This document shows, one piece after another, positions 43,133 through 52,895 of a stretch of DNA of 64,000 bases. This DNA is from Pseudomonadota bacterium. GTDB taxonomy: Bacteria; Pseudomonadota; Gammaproteobacteria; Burkholderiales; Burkholderiaceae_C. Under the pieces are notes generated by a model. It saw nothing but the letters and a program-made list of their open reading frames with translations, searched no databases and had not been told where the DNA came from. The stretch lies in NCBI GenBank assembly GCA_018241265.1, contig JAFEEF010000006.1, positions 66,112-130,111 on the forward strand, read 5' to 3'. The translations under genes and the position numbers were made by a program. Positions within the stretch are counted from its first letter, which is position 1. The number at the start of each line of letters is the position of its first letter.

Positions 43133-44269
43133 ATGAAGACCTCCGCTTGCCTCCGCAAGAACGCAGCCTCGCTTGCCGCCGCGCTGGCCGCCGTCGCCGC
43201 GGTCTGGTCGGCCGGCCCGGCCCGCGCCGACGAGCCCAAGGTGCTCAACATCTACAACTGGTCGGACTACATCGCCGACGACACGATCGCGAACTTCGAG
43301 AAAGAGACCGGCATCAAGGTCCGCTACGACAACTTCGACGCCAACGAAACCCTGCAGGCCAAGCTGATCGCCGGCGACAGCGGCTACGACATCGTCGTGC
43401 CGAGCTCGCATTTCGCGAAGGTGCAGATCGCGGGCGGCCTGCTGCAGAAGCTCGATCGCTCGAAGCTGACGAACTGGGGCAACCTCGACAAGGGGCTGCT
43501 CGAGCAGCTCGCATCGGTCGATCCCGGCAACCAGTACCTCGTCGACTGGCTCTGGGGTTACGTCACGGTCGGCATCAACGTGCCCAAAGTGAAGGCTGCG
43601 CTCGGCAGCATGCCGATGCCCGACAACGCCTGGAGCCTGATCTTCGATCCGAAGTACGCCAGCAAGCTGAAGGGCTGCGGCATCAACTTCCTCGACTCGC
43701 CGTCCGAAGTGCTGCCGGTCGCGATGATGTATGTCGGCAAGCCCCCCTACAGCAAGACCGCGGCCGACTACGACGCGGCGGCGAAGATGCTGAAGTCGGT
43801 GCGGCCCTATGTCACCCGCTTCTCGTCGTCGGGCTACATCAACGACATGGCGAGCGGCTCGCTGTGCGCGGTGATGGGCTACTCGGGCGACATCAACATC
43901 GCCCGCGCCCGCGCGATCGAGGCCGATCCGAAGACGCCGCCGGCGATCGAGGCGCTGATCCCGAAGGGCGGCGCGACCCTGTTCTTCGACACGATGGCGA
44001 TCCCGAAGGACGCCAAGCACGTCGACAACGCGCACAAGTTCATCAACTACATCCTGCGGCCGGAGGTCGCGGCGTCGCTGACGAACAAGGTGTTCTACGC
44101 GAACCCGAACGCCGCGTCGCTGAAGTTCGTCAAGAAGGACGTCGCCGAGAACAAGACGATCTTCCTGTCCGACGCCGACAAGAAGGCGATGACGCCGCCG
44201 GACTCGGTGCCGCAGGACATCCGGCGCGTGCAGACGCGCGTCTTCACGAGCTTCAAGACCGCGAAGTAG
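43133..44269 (+). CDS. Polyamine-type periplasmic binding protein (PotF/SpuD family)
   Basis: A 378-aa exported SBP. The signal peptide spans about 1-32 (cleavage near PARA-DEP). The mature part opens with KVLNIYNWSDYIADDTIANFEKETGIKVRYDNFDANETL, the PotF/SpuD signature, and contains WLWGYVTVGINVPKV and YILRPEVAASLTN near the C-terminus. It would bind putrescine or spermidine. No potGHI genes adjoin, so the transporter must be encoded elsewhere or the protein is an orphan sensor. Confidence 0.9.
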   Translation: MKTSACLRKNAASLAAALAAVAAVWSAGPARADEPKVLNIYNWSDYIADDTIANFEKETGIKVRYDNFDANETLQAKLIAGDSGYDIVVPSSHFAKVQIAGGLLQKLDRSKLTNWGNLDKGLLEQLASVDPGNQYLVDWLWGYVTVGINVPKVKAALGSMPMPDNAWSLIFDPKYASKLKGCGINFLDSPSEVLPVAMMYVGKPPYSKTAADYDAAAKMLKSVRPYVTRFSSSGYINDMASGSLCAVMGYSGDINIARARAIEADPKTPPAIEALIPKGGATLFFDTMAIPKDAKHVDNAHKFINYILRPEVAASLTNKVFYANPNAASLKFVKKDVAENKTIFLSDADKKAMTPPDSVPQDIRRVQTRVFTSFKTAK

Positions 44270-44289
44270 CCGCGGCCTCGGCAGGTCGC

Positions 44290-44571
44290 TCAAGCGCTGA
44301 CCTGCACGCCCTTCCAGAACGCGACGCGGCCCTTGATCTCCTTGGCCGCGTCGCTCGGCTCCGGGTAGTACCAGACCGCGTTCTCGTTCATGTCGCCGTT
44401 GACGAACAGGCTGTAGTAGTAGGCCTGGCCTTTCCACGGGCAGCTCGAGCGGTGGTTGCTGAAGGTGACGTACTCGCGCTTCAGGCTGCTCTCGGGGAAG
44501 TAGTGGTTGCCTTCGACGACCACGGTGTCGTCGCTTTCGGCGATCGTCACGCCGTTCCAGGTGGCTTTCAT
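44290..44571 (-). CDS. DUF427 domain protein
   Basis: A 93-aa protein of the DUF427 family, a small beta-barrel-like fold. It is recognised by NHYFPESSLKREYVTFSNHRSSCPWKGQAYYYS and by NAVWYYPEPSDAAKEIKGRVAFW. Its function is unknown. The ATG at 44571 is chosen because it is the family start; the frame extends upstream only a few codons. A TAGGAT hexamer near 44606 on the minus strand could be the -10. Confidence 0.85.
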   Translation of the reverse strand: MKATWNGVTIAESDDTVVVEGNHYFPESSLKREYVTFSNHRSSCPWKGQAYYYSLFVNGDMNENAVWYYPEPSDAAKEIKGRVAFWKGVQVSA

Positions 44572-44651
44572 GGCGGGTTCCCTGCGCTCCAAGATGCGGA
44601 CGCAGGCATCCTAGCCGTGCCGGCCGGCCCGCCGCGCAGCAGGGTGTTCGG

Positions 44652-45635
44652 TCAGGCGTAGCGCGCCGCGGCCTGCGCGAGGCGTTCCCGCACCAGCGCG
44701 GCGAGCGCTGCATCGCCTTCGACGACGACGCTCGCGCCGTGGCGCAGGATGTCCATCGCGAGCTCGGTCGGGTCGCTGAACGGCACCTGCAGCTCGTAGC
44801 GGCCGTCGTCGCGCCAGCGCGCCTTCTGGCGCACGTGCCATTCCTCGTGGGCGACCCACTGCGCGGCGTCGGCATCGAACACCAAGGTCGCCCAGCGCGC
44901 CTGCGCATCGGTGCCGCCGTAGATGCCGTAGCCGCCGTCGAGCGCGGCCTCGAGGTCGCGCAGCGCGATGTTCTTGGCACGCGTCTCGAGCACGCGCGCA
45001 TCGCCGATCGCATCGAGCGCGAAGCGCCGCAGCCCGTCGCTCGCATGGCACCAGGCATCCAGGTACCAGGTGTTGCGGTAGTGGACGAGCCGCTGCGGCG
45101 AGACCTCGCGCTCGCGCGAGCTGCGCTCGGCGCGCCGGAAGTGGCTGAGCCAGACGCGGCGCCGCTGCAGCAGCGCGCCGCCGAGCAGCTCGAAGTAGCG
45201 ATTCGGCGACCGCCGGCGCGCCGTGCCGATCAGCTTGATGCGGCGCGCCAACTCGCGCGCCGCTTCGGCATCGGCGCCCAGCATGCCTTGCAGCTTGTCG
45301 GTCAGCGGATGCAGGTGGCGCGCCAGCACGCCGTCGTCGTCGAGCCCGGCCAACAGCTGCTGCATCGTCAACAGCGCATGGATCTCGTTCTCGCTGAACC
45401 ACAGGCCCGGCAGTTCATGACGCTCGGCATCGCGCGCATTCGGCGCCGCGAAGCGGTAGCCGTTGTCGTGCGCGTCGTAGACGATGGGCGCGGCGAGGCG
45501 GTCGCGCAGGTACTGCAGGTCGCGCTTCAGCGTCGCCGGCGAGACCTCGAGCTCGTCGCGCAGGGTCGCGAACGACACGCAGCCGCGGCTCTTCAGCAGC
45601 AGCTCGATCCGATAGAAGCGCTCGGTCCGGTCCAT
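44652..45635 (-). CDS. WYL-domain transcriptional regulator
   Basis: A 327-aa regulator with an N-terminal HTH of the DeoR/HTH_11 type (about 1-60, TERFYRIELLLKSRGCVSFATLRDELEVSPATLKRDLQYL) and a WYL domain at about 150-220 (RLVHYRNTWYLDAWCHASDGLRRFALDAI), then a C-terminal extension. WYL proteins bind nucleic-acid-derived ligands and often regulate DNA repair or defence. TATGCT lies seven bases before the ATG with no ribosome site. It is divergent from an HNH-like orphan gene, a suggestive pairing. Confidence 0.9.
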   Translation of the reverse strand: MDRTERFYRIELLLKSRGCVSFATLRDELEVSPATLKRDLQYLRDRLAAPIVYDAHDNGYRFAAPNARDAERHELPGLWFSENEIHALLTMQQLLAGLDDDGVLARHLHPLTDKLQGMLGADAEAARELARRIKLIGTARRRSPNRYFELLGGALLQRRRVWLSHFRRAERSSREREVSPQRLVHYRNTWYLDAWCHASDGLRRFALDAIGDARVLETRAKNIALRDLEAALDGGYGIYGGTDAQARWATLVFDADAAQWVAHEEWHVRQKARWRDDGRYELQVPFSDPTELAMDILRHGASVVVEGDAALAALVRERLAQAAARYA

Positions 45636-45642
45636 GGCACCG

Positions 45643-45648
45643 AGCATA
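45643..45648 (-). promoter_or_regulatory. -10-like TATGCT, seven bases before the WYL regulator ATG
   Basis: The minus strand reads GGCTATGCTCGGTGCCATG. The hexamer ends seven bases before ATG 45635, and nothing purine-rich lies between. Confidence 0.5.
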
Positions 45649-45736
45649 GCCGAGCCTGGCTCACGCCATGAGCTACCGACCAGTGAGACTGCCGGCATGC
45701 CGCGTCGGAGCGGCGTCACCGTCACGGAGCTTGTCG

Positions 45737-46798
45737 ATGAACCTTGCGACCCTCACGCCCGCCGATGCCGCGTCTGCAGCGATCGCCAACGCCCACGACC
45801 GGATCGGCTACGAGCTCGGCTGGGACTATGCGCACCACGGCCTCGCGCTGCCGGCGCCGTATGCGGCCGAGCCGTCGTCGCTCGGCAGCGGCCTGGCGGC
45901 AGGCCAGGCGGCATTCGGCGCACGCACGCTGGCGGCCACGCCGCACGTGCGCCGCTGGCTGCAACTGCGCCTGCATGCCTGGTTGCGCGGCCGCAGCGTC
46001 GAGACCTTCCAGGTCACGCCGCACTACCTGCGCCAGATCGACGCGACGCACTGCCCGATCACGCGCGCCGCGCTCGGCGACGGCACCGGCGGCGACGCGG
46101 CATCGATCGACCGGGTGCGCAACGACGCCGGCTATGCCGCCGGCAACCTCGTCGTGATGAGCCGGCGCGCCAACCATGCGAAGGCGGCGAACGGCCATGC
46201 CGCGGCGTGGGCGATCGCGCACGGCGACCTGCCCGATGCCGCCGGACTCGGCCCCGCGGCGTGGCGGCGCATCGCGCTGCTGTGCAGCTTCGTCGAGCCG
46301 CTGTCGCACGCCCAGGCCTGCGCGCTGCCGCTGCACCTCTTGCCGCCGAACCGGCTGCGCCTCTTCAACCCGGCCCAGGCGCTGCAGGCCATGCTGAGCC
46401 GCCAATTGCTGCAACCCGGCTGGAGCCGCCGCATCGCCTGCTTCGAGGAACTGCTGCCGGGCAGCGTCGCGCAGCGCGACTTCCGGCACTTCTTCTTCGG
46501 CCTCCTGCCGCGCGTGCTCGAAGGCGCCCGCCTCGGCGATACGCTGCAGGCACGTTGGGCGATCGAGGACGCCTGGGCGTCCGAGCGCGTGCAGCAACTG
46601 TGGATCGCATTCGCGGAGCCGCTCGGCGTGGCCCGGATCGAGACCTTGCTGGCCCAGGCCGCGCGCCATGGGCTCGCGACGATCGGCCTCGAGGCGATGA
46701 CGGCATCGCGCGCGACCGACGGCTGGGATCTGGAGACGCGCGGCTACATCGCGCCGTCCGCCACCGCGGCGTCGGCGCAGGCGGCGTTCGCGTTCTAA
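45737..46798 (+). CDS. HNH-nuclease-like orphan protein
   Basis: A 353-aa protein with a central segment (about 104-150) that resembles His-Me/HNH endonucleases: HCPITRAALGDGTGGDAASIDRVRNDAGYAAGNLVVMSRRANHAKA has the C-P-x-T beginning, the S-I-D-R-V core and the G-Y-x-x-G-N-L-V turn followed by N and K. A second Cys pair is missing, so zinc binding is uncertain. The rest is Ala/Leu-rich helical and not recognised. GGAG seven bases before ATG 45737 selects this start. It is divergent from the WYL regulator. Confidence 0.55.
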   Translation: MNLATLTPADAASAAIANAHDRIGYELGWDYAHHGLALPAPYAAEPSSLGSGLAAGQAAFGARTLAATPHVRRWLQLRLHAWLRGRSVETFQVTPHYLRQIDATHCPITRAALGDGTGGDAASIDRVRNDAGYAAGNLVVMSRRANHAKAANGHAAAWAIAHGDLPDAAGLGPAAWRRIALLCSFVEPLSHAQACALPLHLLPPNRLRLFNPAQALQAMLSRQLLQPGWSRRIACFEELLPGSVAQRDFRHFFFGLLPRVLEGARLGDTLQARWAIEDAWASERVQQLWIAFAEPLGVARIETLLAQAARHGLATIGLEAMTASRATDGWDLETRGYIAPSATAASAQAAFAF

Positions 46799-47030
46799 GC
46801 CGCCTCGGGAGAGCCCGTGGGAACGGGCGACCAGCGGCCGACGCGGGCCGCTCGCCGCGGCGGCGCGCACGCGGACGACAGGGCGTACCCGCTCAAGTCG
46901 GGGGGTTCCGCGCCGTTAACATGACGCTCGGGCTGCCGCAAACGAGGATTGCGGTGGAGCTGCGCCGCGGGGCATGGTGTCGCCGCGCGCGGATCGCACC
47001 ACCGGCCGACCGAGCGCTCCGTCCCGCGCC
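46799..47030. other. 232-bp intergenic region before the efflux operon
   Basis: No gene is seen. TAACAT at 46917-46922 is a weak -10 candidate that would leave about 100 bases of leader before the outer-membrane factor gene. No operator palindrome or local regulator gene is evident. Confidence 0.4.
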
Positions 47031-48458
47031 ATGTATTGCCGTCCCCATCTGCTCTCCGCCCTGCTGGCCGCTTCCGTGGCCGGCTGTGCGGTCGCGCCGG
47101 TGGCGCCTGTGCCTGAATGGGCCGAGCCGCCCGCTGCCTGGCAGGCTGCGCTGCCGGCCGAGACGGCGAGCGCGCCCATCGACGGGCGCGCCTGGTGGCA
47201 GCAGTTCGATGATCCGCTCGTCGCCCGCCTGATCGAAGCGGCGCAGGCCGCGAGCCCCGACGTCGCCGCGGCGCGCGCCCGCATCGTCGAGGCGCGCGCC
47301 TCGCGCGTGGCCGCCGGCGCGGCACTGCTGCCGTCGGTGGACGCCGGCGCGGCCGCGATGCGCGGCAACGCCGATCTGGCGCTGCCGACCAACACGACCG
47401 CGCTCGCCGGCATCCAGGCGTCGTGGGAGATCGACCTGTTCGGCGGCGGCCGCGCCGCGCGCGACCTGGCCGACGCCCGCCTCGCGATGGCCGAGGACCA
47501 ATGGCGCGGCGCACGCAGCGCACTCGCCGCCGAAGTCGCGACCAGCTATGCCTCCCTGCGCGCCTGCGAGGCGCAGCGCGCGCAAGCCGAGGTCGACAGC
47601 CGCTCGCGCGCCGAAACCGCACGCCTCGCCGGCTTGACGGTGCAAGCCGGCTTCCAATCGAGCGCCGACCTTGCCCTCGCGCGTGCGACCGCCGCGCAGG
47701 GCCGCAGCGTCGTGACGCAGCGTGCCGCGGCCTGCGACCTGCTGATCAAGTCGCTCGTCGCGCTGACCGCCGCCGACGAGCGCACCCTGCGCAGCGAGCT
47801 CGCCGCGGCGACCGGCCACCTGCCGCAACCGGCGCGCTTCGCGGTCAAGCAGGTGCCGGCCGAAGCGCTCGCACAGCGTCCCGACCTGGCCGCCGCGGCA
47901 CATGCCTGGCGCGCCGCCCAGTTCGACATCGCGCGCGCCGACGCGGCGCGTTATCCGCGCATCGCGCTGTCCGGCAGCATCGCCGCGGCGCGCTACGAAT
48001 CCGGGTTGGAGCGCCTGTCGACCGACCTGTGGAGCATCGGCCCGCTGACCCTGTCGCTGCCGATCTTCGACGGCGGTGCGCGCCTCGCCAACGTCGACGC
48101 CGCGCGCGCCCGTGCCGACGAGGCGGCCGTCGCCTACCGCGCGCGGCTGCGTTCGGCGGTGCGCGAGGTCGAGACCGCGCTCGTCACCTTGCAGAGCACC
48201 GCCGACCGTGCCGCCGACGCCAGCGCCGCACGCGACGGCTACGCCGCCACCTTGCGCGCCACCGACGAGCGCTACCAGCGCGGCATGGCCAGCCTGTTCG
48301 ACCTCGAGCAGGCGCGGCGCCTTTCCACCCAGGCGGAAAGCGCGCTGATCGACCTCGAATCGGAACGCGTCACCGCCTGGATCGACCTGTACCGCGCGCT
48401 CGGCGGCGGCTGGGCCAGCGACGCCGACATCTCTCCCGCCACGGAGGCTGCACGATGA
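47031..48458 (+). CDS. RND efflux outer-membrane lipoprotein (NodT/OprM family)
   Basis: A 475-aa outer-membrane channel subunit. The lipobox SVAGC ends at Cys19. WWQQFDDPLVARLIEAAQ and SWEIDLFGGGRAARD are OMF markers, and the second repeat has RPDLAAAAHAWRAAQFDIARADAARYPRI and SLPIFDGGARLANV. As a trimer it would form the tunnel of a tripartite pump with the two following genes. It starts at ATG 47031; the next gene overlaps its stop by four bases. Confidence 0.92.
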   Translation: MYCRPHLLSALLAASVAGCAVAPVAPVPEWAEPPAAWQAALPAETASAPIDGRAWWQQFDDPLVARLIEAAQAASPDVAAARARIVEARASRVAAGAALLPSVDAGAAAMRGNADLALPTNTTALAGIQASWEIDLFGGGRAARDLADARLAMAEDQWRGARSALAAEVATSYASLRACEAQRAQAEVDSRSRAETARLAGLTVQAGFQSSADLALARATAAQGRSVVTQRAAACDLLIKSLVALTAADERTLRSELAAATGHLPQPARFAVKQVPAEALAQRPDLAAAAHAWRAAQFDIARADAARYPRIALSGSIAAARYESGLERLSTDLWSIGPLTLSLPIFDGGARLANVDAARARADEAAVAYRARLRSAVREVETALVTLQSTADRAADASAARDGYAATLRATDERYQRGMASLFDLEQARRLSTQAESALIDLESERVTAWIDLYRALGGGWASDADISPATEAAR

Positions 48459-49636
48459 ACACGATCTCGACTTTGCCCGGCTCGATCCGGCGCCGCCTGC
48501 CGCGGCGCAGCAACGCGCAGCGCACGCTCGTTCTCGCCGCCAGCATCGCCTGCGCCGTGGCCGGCACGATGATGATCGACGCCAGCGTGCGCGCCGCCGA
48601 CGGATCGACCGGCCACGCGCAAGCCGGCGCGCCGGCGAAGGCAGCGCTCAGCGTCAGCGTGGTGCGGCCGCAGTCGGGCTCGCTGCCGCTCGCGGTGCGC
48701 GCCAACGGCAACATCGCCGCCTGGCAGGAGGCGAGCATCGGCACCGAGGCCAACGGCCTGCGCCTGGCGGACGTGCGCGTCAACGTCGGCGACGTCGTGC
48801 AGAAGGGCCAGGTACTGGCCACCTTCGCGGCCGACACGGTGCGCGCCGAAGCGGCGCAGACCCAGGCGGCGATCGTCGAGGCCGAGGCGGCGCTCGCCGA
48901 GGCCAGCGCGAACGCCGAACGCGCCCGTTCGCTGAAGGCGAGCGGTGCGATGAGCGAATCGGCGATCGGCCAGTACCTGACCACCGAGCGCACCGCGAAG
49001 GCGCGCCTCGACGCGCAGCGCGCGCTCGGCCAGGCGCAGCAGCTGCGCCTGCAGCAGACCCAGGTCGTCGCGCCCGATGCCGGCGTGATCTCGGCGCGCA
49101 GCGCGACCGTCGGCGCCGTGCTGCCGGCCGGCCAGGAGCTGTTCCGCATGATCCGCCAGGGGCGGCTCGAATGGCGCGCCGAAGTCGCGTCGTCCGACCT
49201 CGGGGTGCTGAAGCCCGGCATGGCCGTCACCGTGACGCCGGCCAGCGGCGCGACCATCGCCGGCACGGTGCGCATGGTCGCGCCGACGGTCGACGCGGCG
49301 ACGCGCAACGGCCTGGTCTACGTCGACCTGCCGGCGCCCGGCCAGGCGCGTGCCGGCATGTATGCGCACGGCGAGATCGCCGTCGGCAACAGCCAGGCGC
49401 TGACCTTGCCGCAGACCGCGGTGCTGCTGCGCGATGGCTATGCGTATGTGCTGCGCGTCGGAGCCGACGCCAAGGTCAGCGAAGTCAAGGTGCAGGCCGG
49501 CCGCCGTGCCGGCGATCGCATCGAGATCGTCTCCGGCCTCGACGCCGCGGCTCGCGTGGTCGCGTCGGGCGGCTCGTTCCTCAGCGACGGCGACAGCGTG
49601 CACATCGTCGACGCGACGACGGTCGCGTCCAAGTAG
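48455..49636 (+). CDS. RND efflux periplasmic adaptor (membrane fusion protein)
   Basis: A 393-aa adaptor. The N-terminal Arg-rich stretch and hydrophobic segment (about 24-48) form the membrane anchor or signal. ASIGTEANGLRLADVRVNVGDVVQKGQVLATF is the lipoyl-like half-motif, followed by a coiled-coil hairpin (AAQTQAAIVEAEAALAEASANAERA) and then VVAPDAGVISARSATVGAVLPAGQELF, the second half. It bridges the pump and the outer-membrane channel. Its start overlaps the previous stop (ATGA). Confidence 0.92.
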   Translation: MNTISTLPGSIRRRLPRRSNAQRTLVLAASIACAVAGTMMIDASVRAADGSTGHAQAGAPAKAALSVSVVRPQSGSLPLAVRANGNIAAWQEASIGTEANGLRLADVRVNVGDVVQKGQVLATFAADTVRAEAAQTQAAIVEAEAALAEASANAERARSLKASGAMSESAIGQYLTTERTAKARLDAQRALGQAQQLRLQQTQVVAPDAGVISARSATVGAVLPAGQELFRMIRQGRLEWRAEVASSDLGVLKPGMAVTVTPASGATIAGTVRMVAPTVDAATRNGLVYVDLPAPGQARAGMYAHGEIAVGNSQALTLPQTAVLLRDGYAYVLRVGADAKVSEVKVQAGRRAGDRIEIVSGLDAAARVVASGGSFLSDGDSVHIVDATTVASK

Positions 49637-49663
49637 CCTCGTCGGCGGACGCACGGCAGCCCG

Positions 49664-52600
49664 ATGAATTTCTCCGCCTGGTCGATCAGGAACCCGATCC
49701 CGGCCCTGCTGCTGTTCGTCGTGCTGACGATCGCCGGGCTGGCCGGTTTCAAGGCGCTGAAGATCCAGAACTTCCCGGACGTCGAGCTGCCGCTCATCAA
49801 CGTCACCGCGACCTTGCCGGGCGCGTCGGCCGGTCAGCTCGAGACCGACGTCGTGCGCAAGCTCGAGAACTCGATCGCGACGATCCAGGGCGTCAAGCAC
49901 CTGTACACGCGCATCAAGGACGGCAACGCGCTGATCACCGTCGAGTTCCGCCTCGAGAAGCCGCTGCAGCAGGCGCTCGACGACGTGCGCGACGCGGTCG
50001 CCCGCGCCCGCGTCGACCTGCCGGCCGAGCTGCGCGAGCCGGTGATCTCGCGCATGGAAGTCTCCGGCATGCCGATCCTGACCTTCGCGGTCGGCTCGAC
50101 GAAGCTGGACGACGAGGCGCTGAGCTGGTTCGTCGACGACACCGTCACCCGCACCATCCTCGGCGTGCGCGGCGTGGGTGCCATCGCGCGCGTCGGCGGC
50201 CTCACGCGCGAGGTGCTGGTCGAGCTCGATCCGCTGCGCCTGCAGGCGCTCGGCGCGAGCGCGGCCGACATCTCGCGCCAGCTGCGCCTCGTGCAGCAAG
50301 AGGCGTCGGGCGGCCGCAGCGACGTCGGCGGCGGCGAGCAGGCGGTGCGCACGGTGGCCACCACGCGCTCGGCCGGCGAGCTTGCGAAGATGGACATCGT
50401 GCTCGGCGACGGCCGGCACATCCGGCTCGATCAGGTCGCGACCGTCACCGACGGCGCCGCCGACACGCGCGCCGGCGCCTTGCTCGACGGCAAGCCGGTG
50501 GTCGGCTTCGAGGTCACGCGGGCGCGCGGCGCCGGCGAGGTCGACGTCGCGGCGGGCGTGCGCGAGGCCGTCGCCAAGCTGGCCGCGGCGCATCCCGATG
50601 TCCGATTCACCGAAGCCTTCAACTTCGTCGATCCGGTGCAGGAGAACTTCGACGGCTCGATGTCGCTGCTCTACGAAGGCGCGGTGCTCGCGATCATCGT
50701 CGTCGGCTGCTTCCTGCGCGACTGGCGCGCCACCGTCGTCGCCGCCACCGCGCTGCCGCTGTCGGTGATCCCGACGTTCGCGCTGATGTCCTGGCTCGGC
50801 TTCTCGCTGAACTCGGTGACCCTGCTCGCGCTGTCGCTCGTCGTCGGCATCCTGGTCGACGACGCGATCGTCGAGATCGAGAACATCATGCGCCACCTGG
50901 CGCTCGGCAAGACGCCGTACCAGGCGGCGATGGAAGCGGCCGACGAGATCGGCCTGGCGGTCATCGCGACCACGTTCACGCTGATCGCGGTATTCCTGCC
51001 GACCGCCTTCATGGGCGGCATCCCCGGCCGCTTCTTCGTGCAGTTCGGCTGGACCGCGGCGCTCGCGGTGTTCTTTTCGCTCGTCGTCGCGCGGATGCTG
51101 ACGCCGATGCTGGCGGCCTACCTGCTGAAAGGCAGCGCGGCCCACGGCGAGCCGGCCTGGCTCGCCTGGTACGTGCGCTGGGTGCGCGCCTGCCTGCGCC
51201 ACCGCATCGCGACGACCATGGGCGCGCTGGCGCTGCTGCTCGTGTCGTTCGCGCTCGTCTCGTGGCTGCCGACCGGCTTCATCCCGCCCGACGACCTGTC
51301 GCAGACGCAGGTCACGCTGACCTTGCCGCAAGGCGGCAGCTATGCGCAGACCTACGCCGCCGCCGAAGCAGCGCGCCGCATCGTCGAACGCAACCCGAAC
51401 GTCAAGCGCATCTACACCGCGGTCGGCGCCGGCAAGTCGGGCGCCGATCCGTTCACGCCGGTCGATGCCGCCGACATCGGCCGCGCCACGTTGACGCTCA
51501 ACCTGACACCGCGCCGCGAGCGCCACGGCGTGACGAAGCAGCGCGTCGAGGCCGAGCTGCGTGCCGCGCTCACCGAGCTGCCGGGCGTGCGCGTCAAGGT
51601 CGGCTTCGGCGCGTCAGCCGAGAAGTACGTGCTGGTGCTCGCCGGCAACGACGGCGCGACGCTGGTCGAGCACGGCCGCATCGTCGAGCGCGAGCTGCGC
51701 AGCCTGCCGGGCATCGGCGCGGTCGTGTCGAGCTCCAGCCTGATACGCCCCGAGCTGATCGTGCGGCCCGACTTCGCACGCGCCGCCGACCTCGGCGTGA
51801 CGTCGCAGGCCATCGCCGACACCCTGCGCGTCGCGACCAGCGGCGACTACGACCAGGGCCTGGCCAAGCTCAACCTGTCGCAACGCCAGGTGCCCATCGT
51901 CGTCAAGCTGCGTGCCGATGCGCGCGCCGACCTCGACGTGCTGTCGCGCCTGGCGGTACCCGGCGCGCGCGGCCCGGTGCCGCTGGGCAACGTCGCGACG
52001 CTTTCGATCGACGGCGGCCCGGCGCAGATCGACCGCTACGACCGGCAGCGCAACGTCAACTTCGAGATCGAGCTCAACGGCCGGCCGCTCGGCCAGGTCG
52101 AGAAGGAGGCGCTTGCGCTGCCGAGCGTCGCGCACCTGCCGCCCGGCGTGATCCGCACCAGCGTCGGCGATGCCGAATCGATGTCCGAACTGTTCTCCAG
52201 CTTCGGCATCGCGATGGGCACCGGCGTGTTGTGCATCTTCATCGTGCTGGTGCTGCTGTTCAAGGACTTCATGCAGCCGCTGACGATCCTCGCAGCGCTC
52301 GTGCTGTCGCTGCCCGGCGCCTTCGTCGCGCTGTTCGTCACGCGCACCGCGCTGTCGATGCCGTCGATGATCGGCCTCATCATGCTGATGGGCATCGCGA
52401 CGAAGAACTCGATCCTGCTCGTCGAATACGCGATCGTCGCGCGCCGCGAGCGCGGCCTCAGGCGCCGCGATGCGCTGCTCGACGCCTGCCGCAAGCGCGC
52501 CCGCCCGATCGTGATGACCACCGTCGCGATGGGCGCCGGCATGCTGCCGGTGGCGCTCGGCATCGGCGTCGACCCGAGCTTCCGCGCGCCGATGGCGATC

Positions 52601-52753
52601 GTCGTGATCGGCGGGCTGATCACGTCGACCTTCCTGAGCCTGCTCGTGATCCCGGTGCTCTACACCTACGTCGACGACGGCGTCGCGCGCATGCGCCGCT
52701 TCGTGCGGCGCGAGCCGCCGCCGCCGGTCAGCGAGATCTCGGCGTTCCGCTGA
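49664..52753 (+). CDS. RND efflux inner-membrane pump (HAE1 family)
   Basis: A 1029-aa proton-driven RND permease. NFSAWSIRNPIPALLLFVVLTIAG is the usual first helix and G-G-F-type sequences flank two large periplasmic loops. The first membrane half contains SLVVGILVDDAIVEIENI with the Asp-Asp of helix 4, and the second contains GLIMLMGIATKNSILLVEYA with the Lys of helix 10. It is close to the MexF/MdtBC type. The substrate is unknown. It starts 27 bases after the adaptor. Confidence 0.95.
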   Translation: MNFSAWSIRNPIPALLLFVVLTIAGLAGFKALKIQNFPDVELPLINVTATLPGASAGQLETDVVRKLENSIATIQGVKHLYTRIKDGNALITVEFRLEKPLQQALDDVRDAVARARVDLPAELREPVISRMEVSGMPILTFAVGSTKLDDEALSWFVDDTVTRTILGVRGVGAIARVGGLTREVLVELDPLRLQALGASAADISRQLRLVQQEASGGRSDVGGGEQAVRTVATTRSAGELAKMDIVLGDGRHIRLDQVATVTDGAADTRAGALLDGKPVVGFEVTRARGAGEVDVAAGVREAVAKLAAAHPDVRFTEAFNFVDPVQENFDGSMSLLYEGAVLAIIVVGCFLRDWRATVVAATALPLSVIPTFALMSWLGFSLNSVTLLALSLVVGILVDDAIVEIENIMRHLALGKTPYQAAMEAADEIGLAVIATTFTLIAVFLPTAFMGGIPGRFFVQFGWTAALAVFFSLVVARMLTPMLAAYLLKGSAAHGEPAWLAWYVRWVRACLRHRIATTMGALALLLVSFALVSWLPTGFIPPDDLSQTQVTLTLPQGGSYAQTYAAAEAARRIVERNPNVKRIYTAVGAGKSGADPFTPVDAADIGRATLTLNLTPRRERHGVTKQRVEAELRAALTELPGVRVKVGFGASAEKYVLVLAGNDGATLVEHGRIVERELRSLPGIGAVVSSSSLIRPELIVRPDFARAADLGVTSQAIADTLRVATSGDYDQGLAKLNLSQRQVPIVVKLRADARADLDVLSRLAVPGARGPVPLGNVATLSIDGGPAQIDRYDRQRNVNFEIELNGRPLGQVEKEALALPSVAHLPPGVIRTSVGDAESMSELFSSFGIAMGTGVLCIFIVLVLLFKDFMQPLTILAALVLSLPGAFVALFVTRTALSMPSMIGLIMLMGIATKNSILLVEYAIVARRERGLRRRDALLDACRKRARPIVMTTVAMGAGMLPVALGIGVDPSFRAPMAIVVIGGLITSTFLSLLVIPVLYTYVDDGVARMRRFVRREPPPPVSEISAFR

Positions 52754-52895
52754 TATGAGTCGCCGGAGCGAAGTTGCCTGTGAAGTCGTGCAGGTCTCAG
52801 GCCCTAGCCAGACCGATGAACACGCCGCGCCGCCTGCTCGCCACCACGCCTCGCGTGCCGACCGTCGGCCGCACGGCTGCAGCAAGGACGGCGGG

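Noticed and set aside
48272-51526. A 1084-codon minus-strand frame opposite the efflux operon
   Set aside because: It is antisense to clear adaptor and RND pump coding sequence and has the Arg/His/Asp-rich look of a reverse-complement shadow.
49171-52758. A 1195-codon plus-strand frame overlapping the adaptor and pump
   Set aside because: The composition is Arg/Ala-rich with no motif; the pump is in a different frame with full-length homology features.
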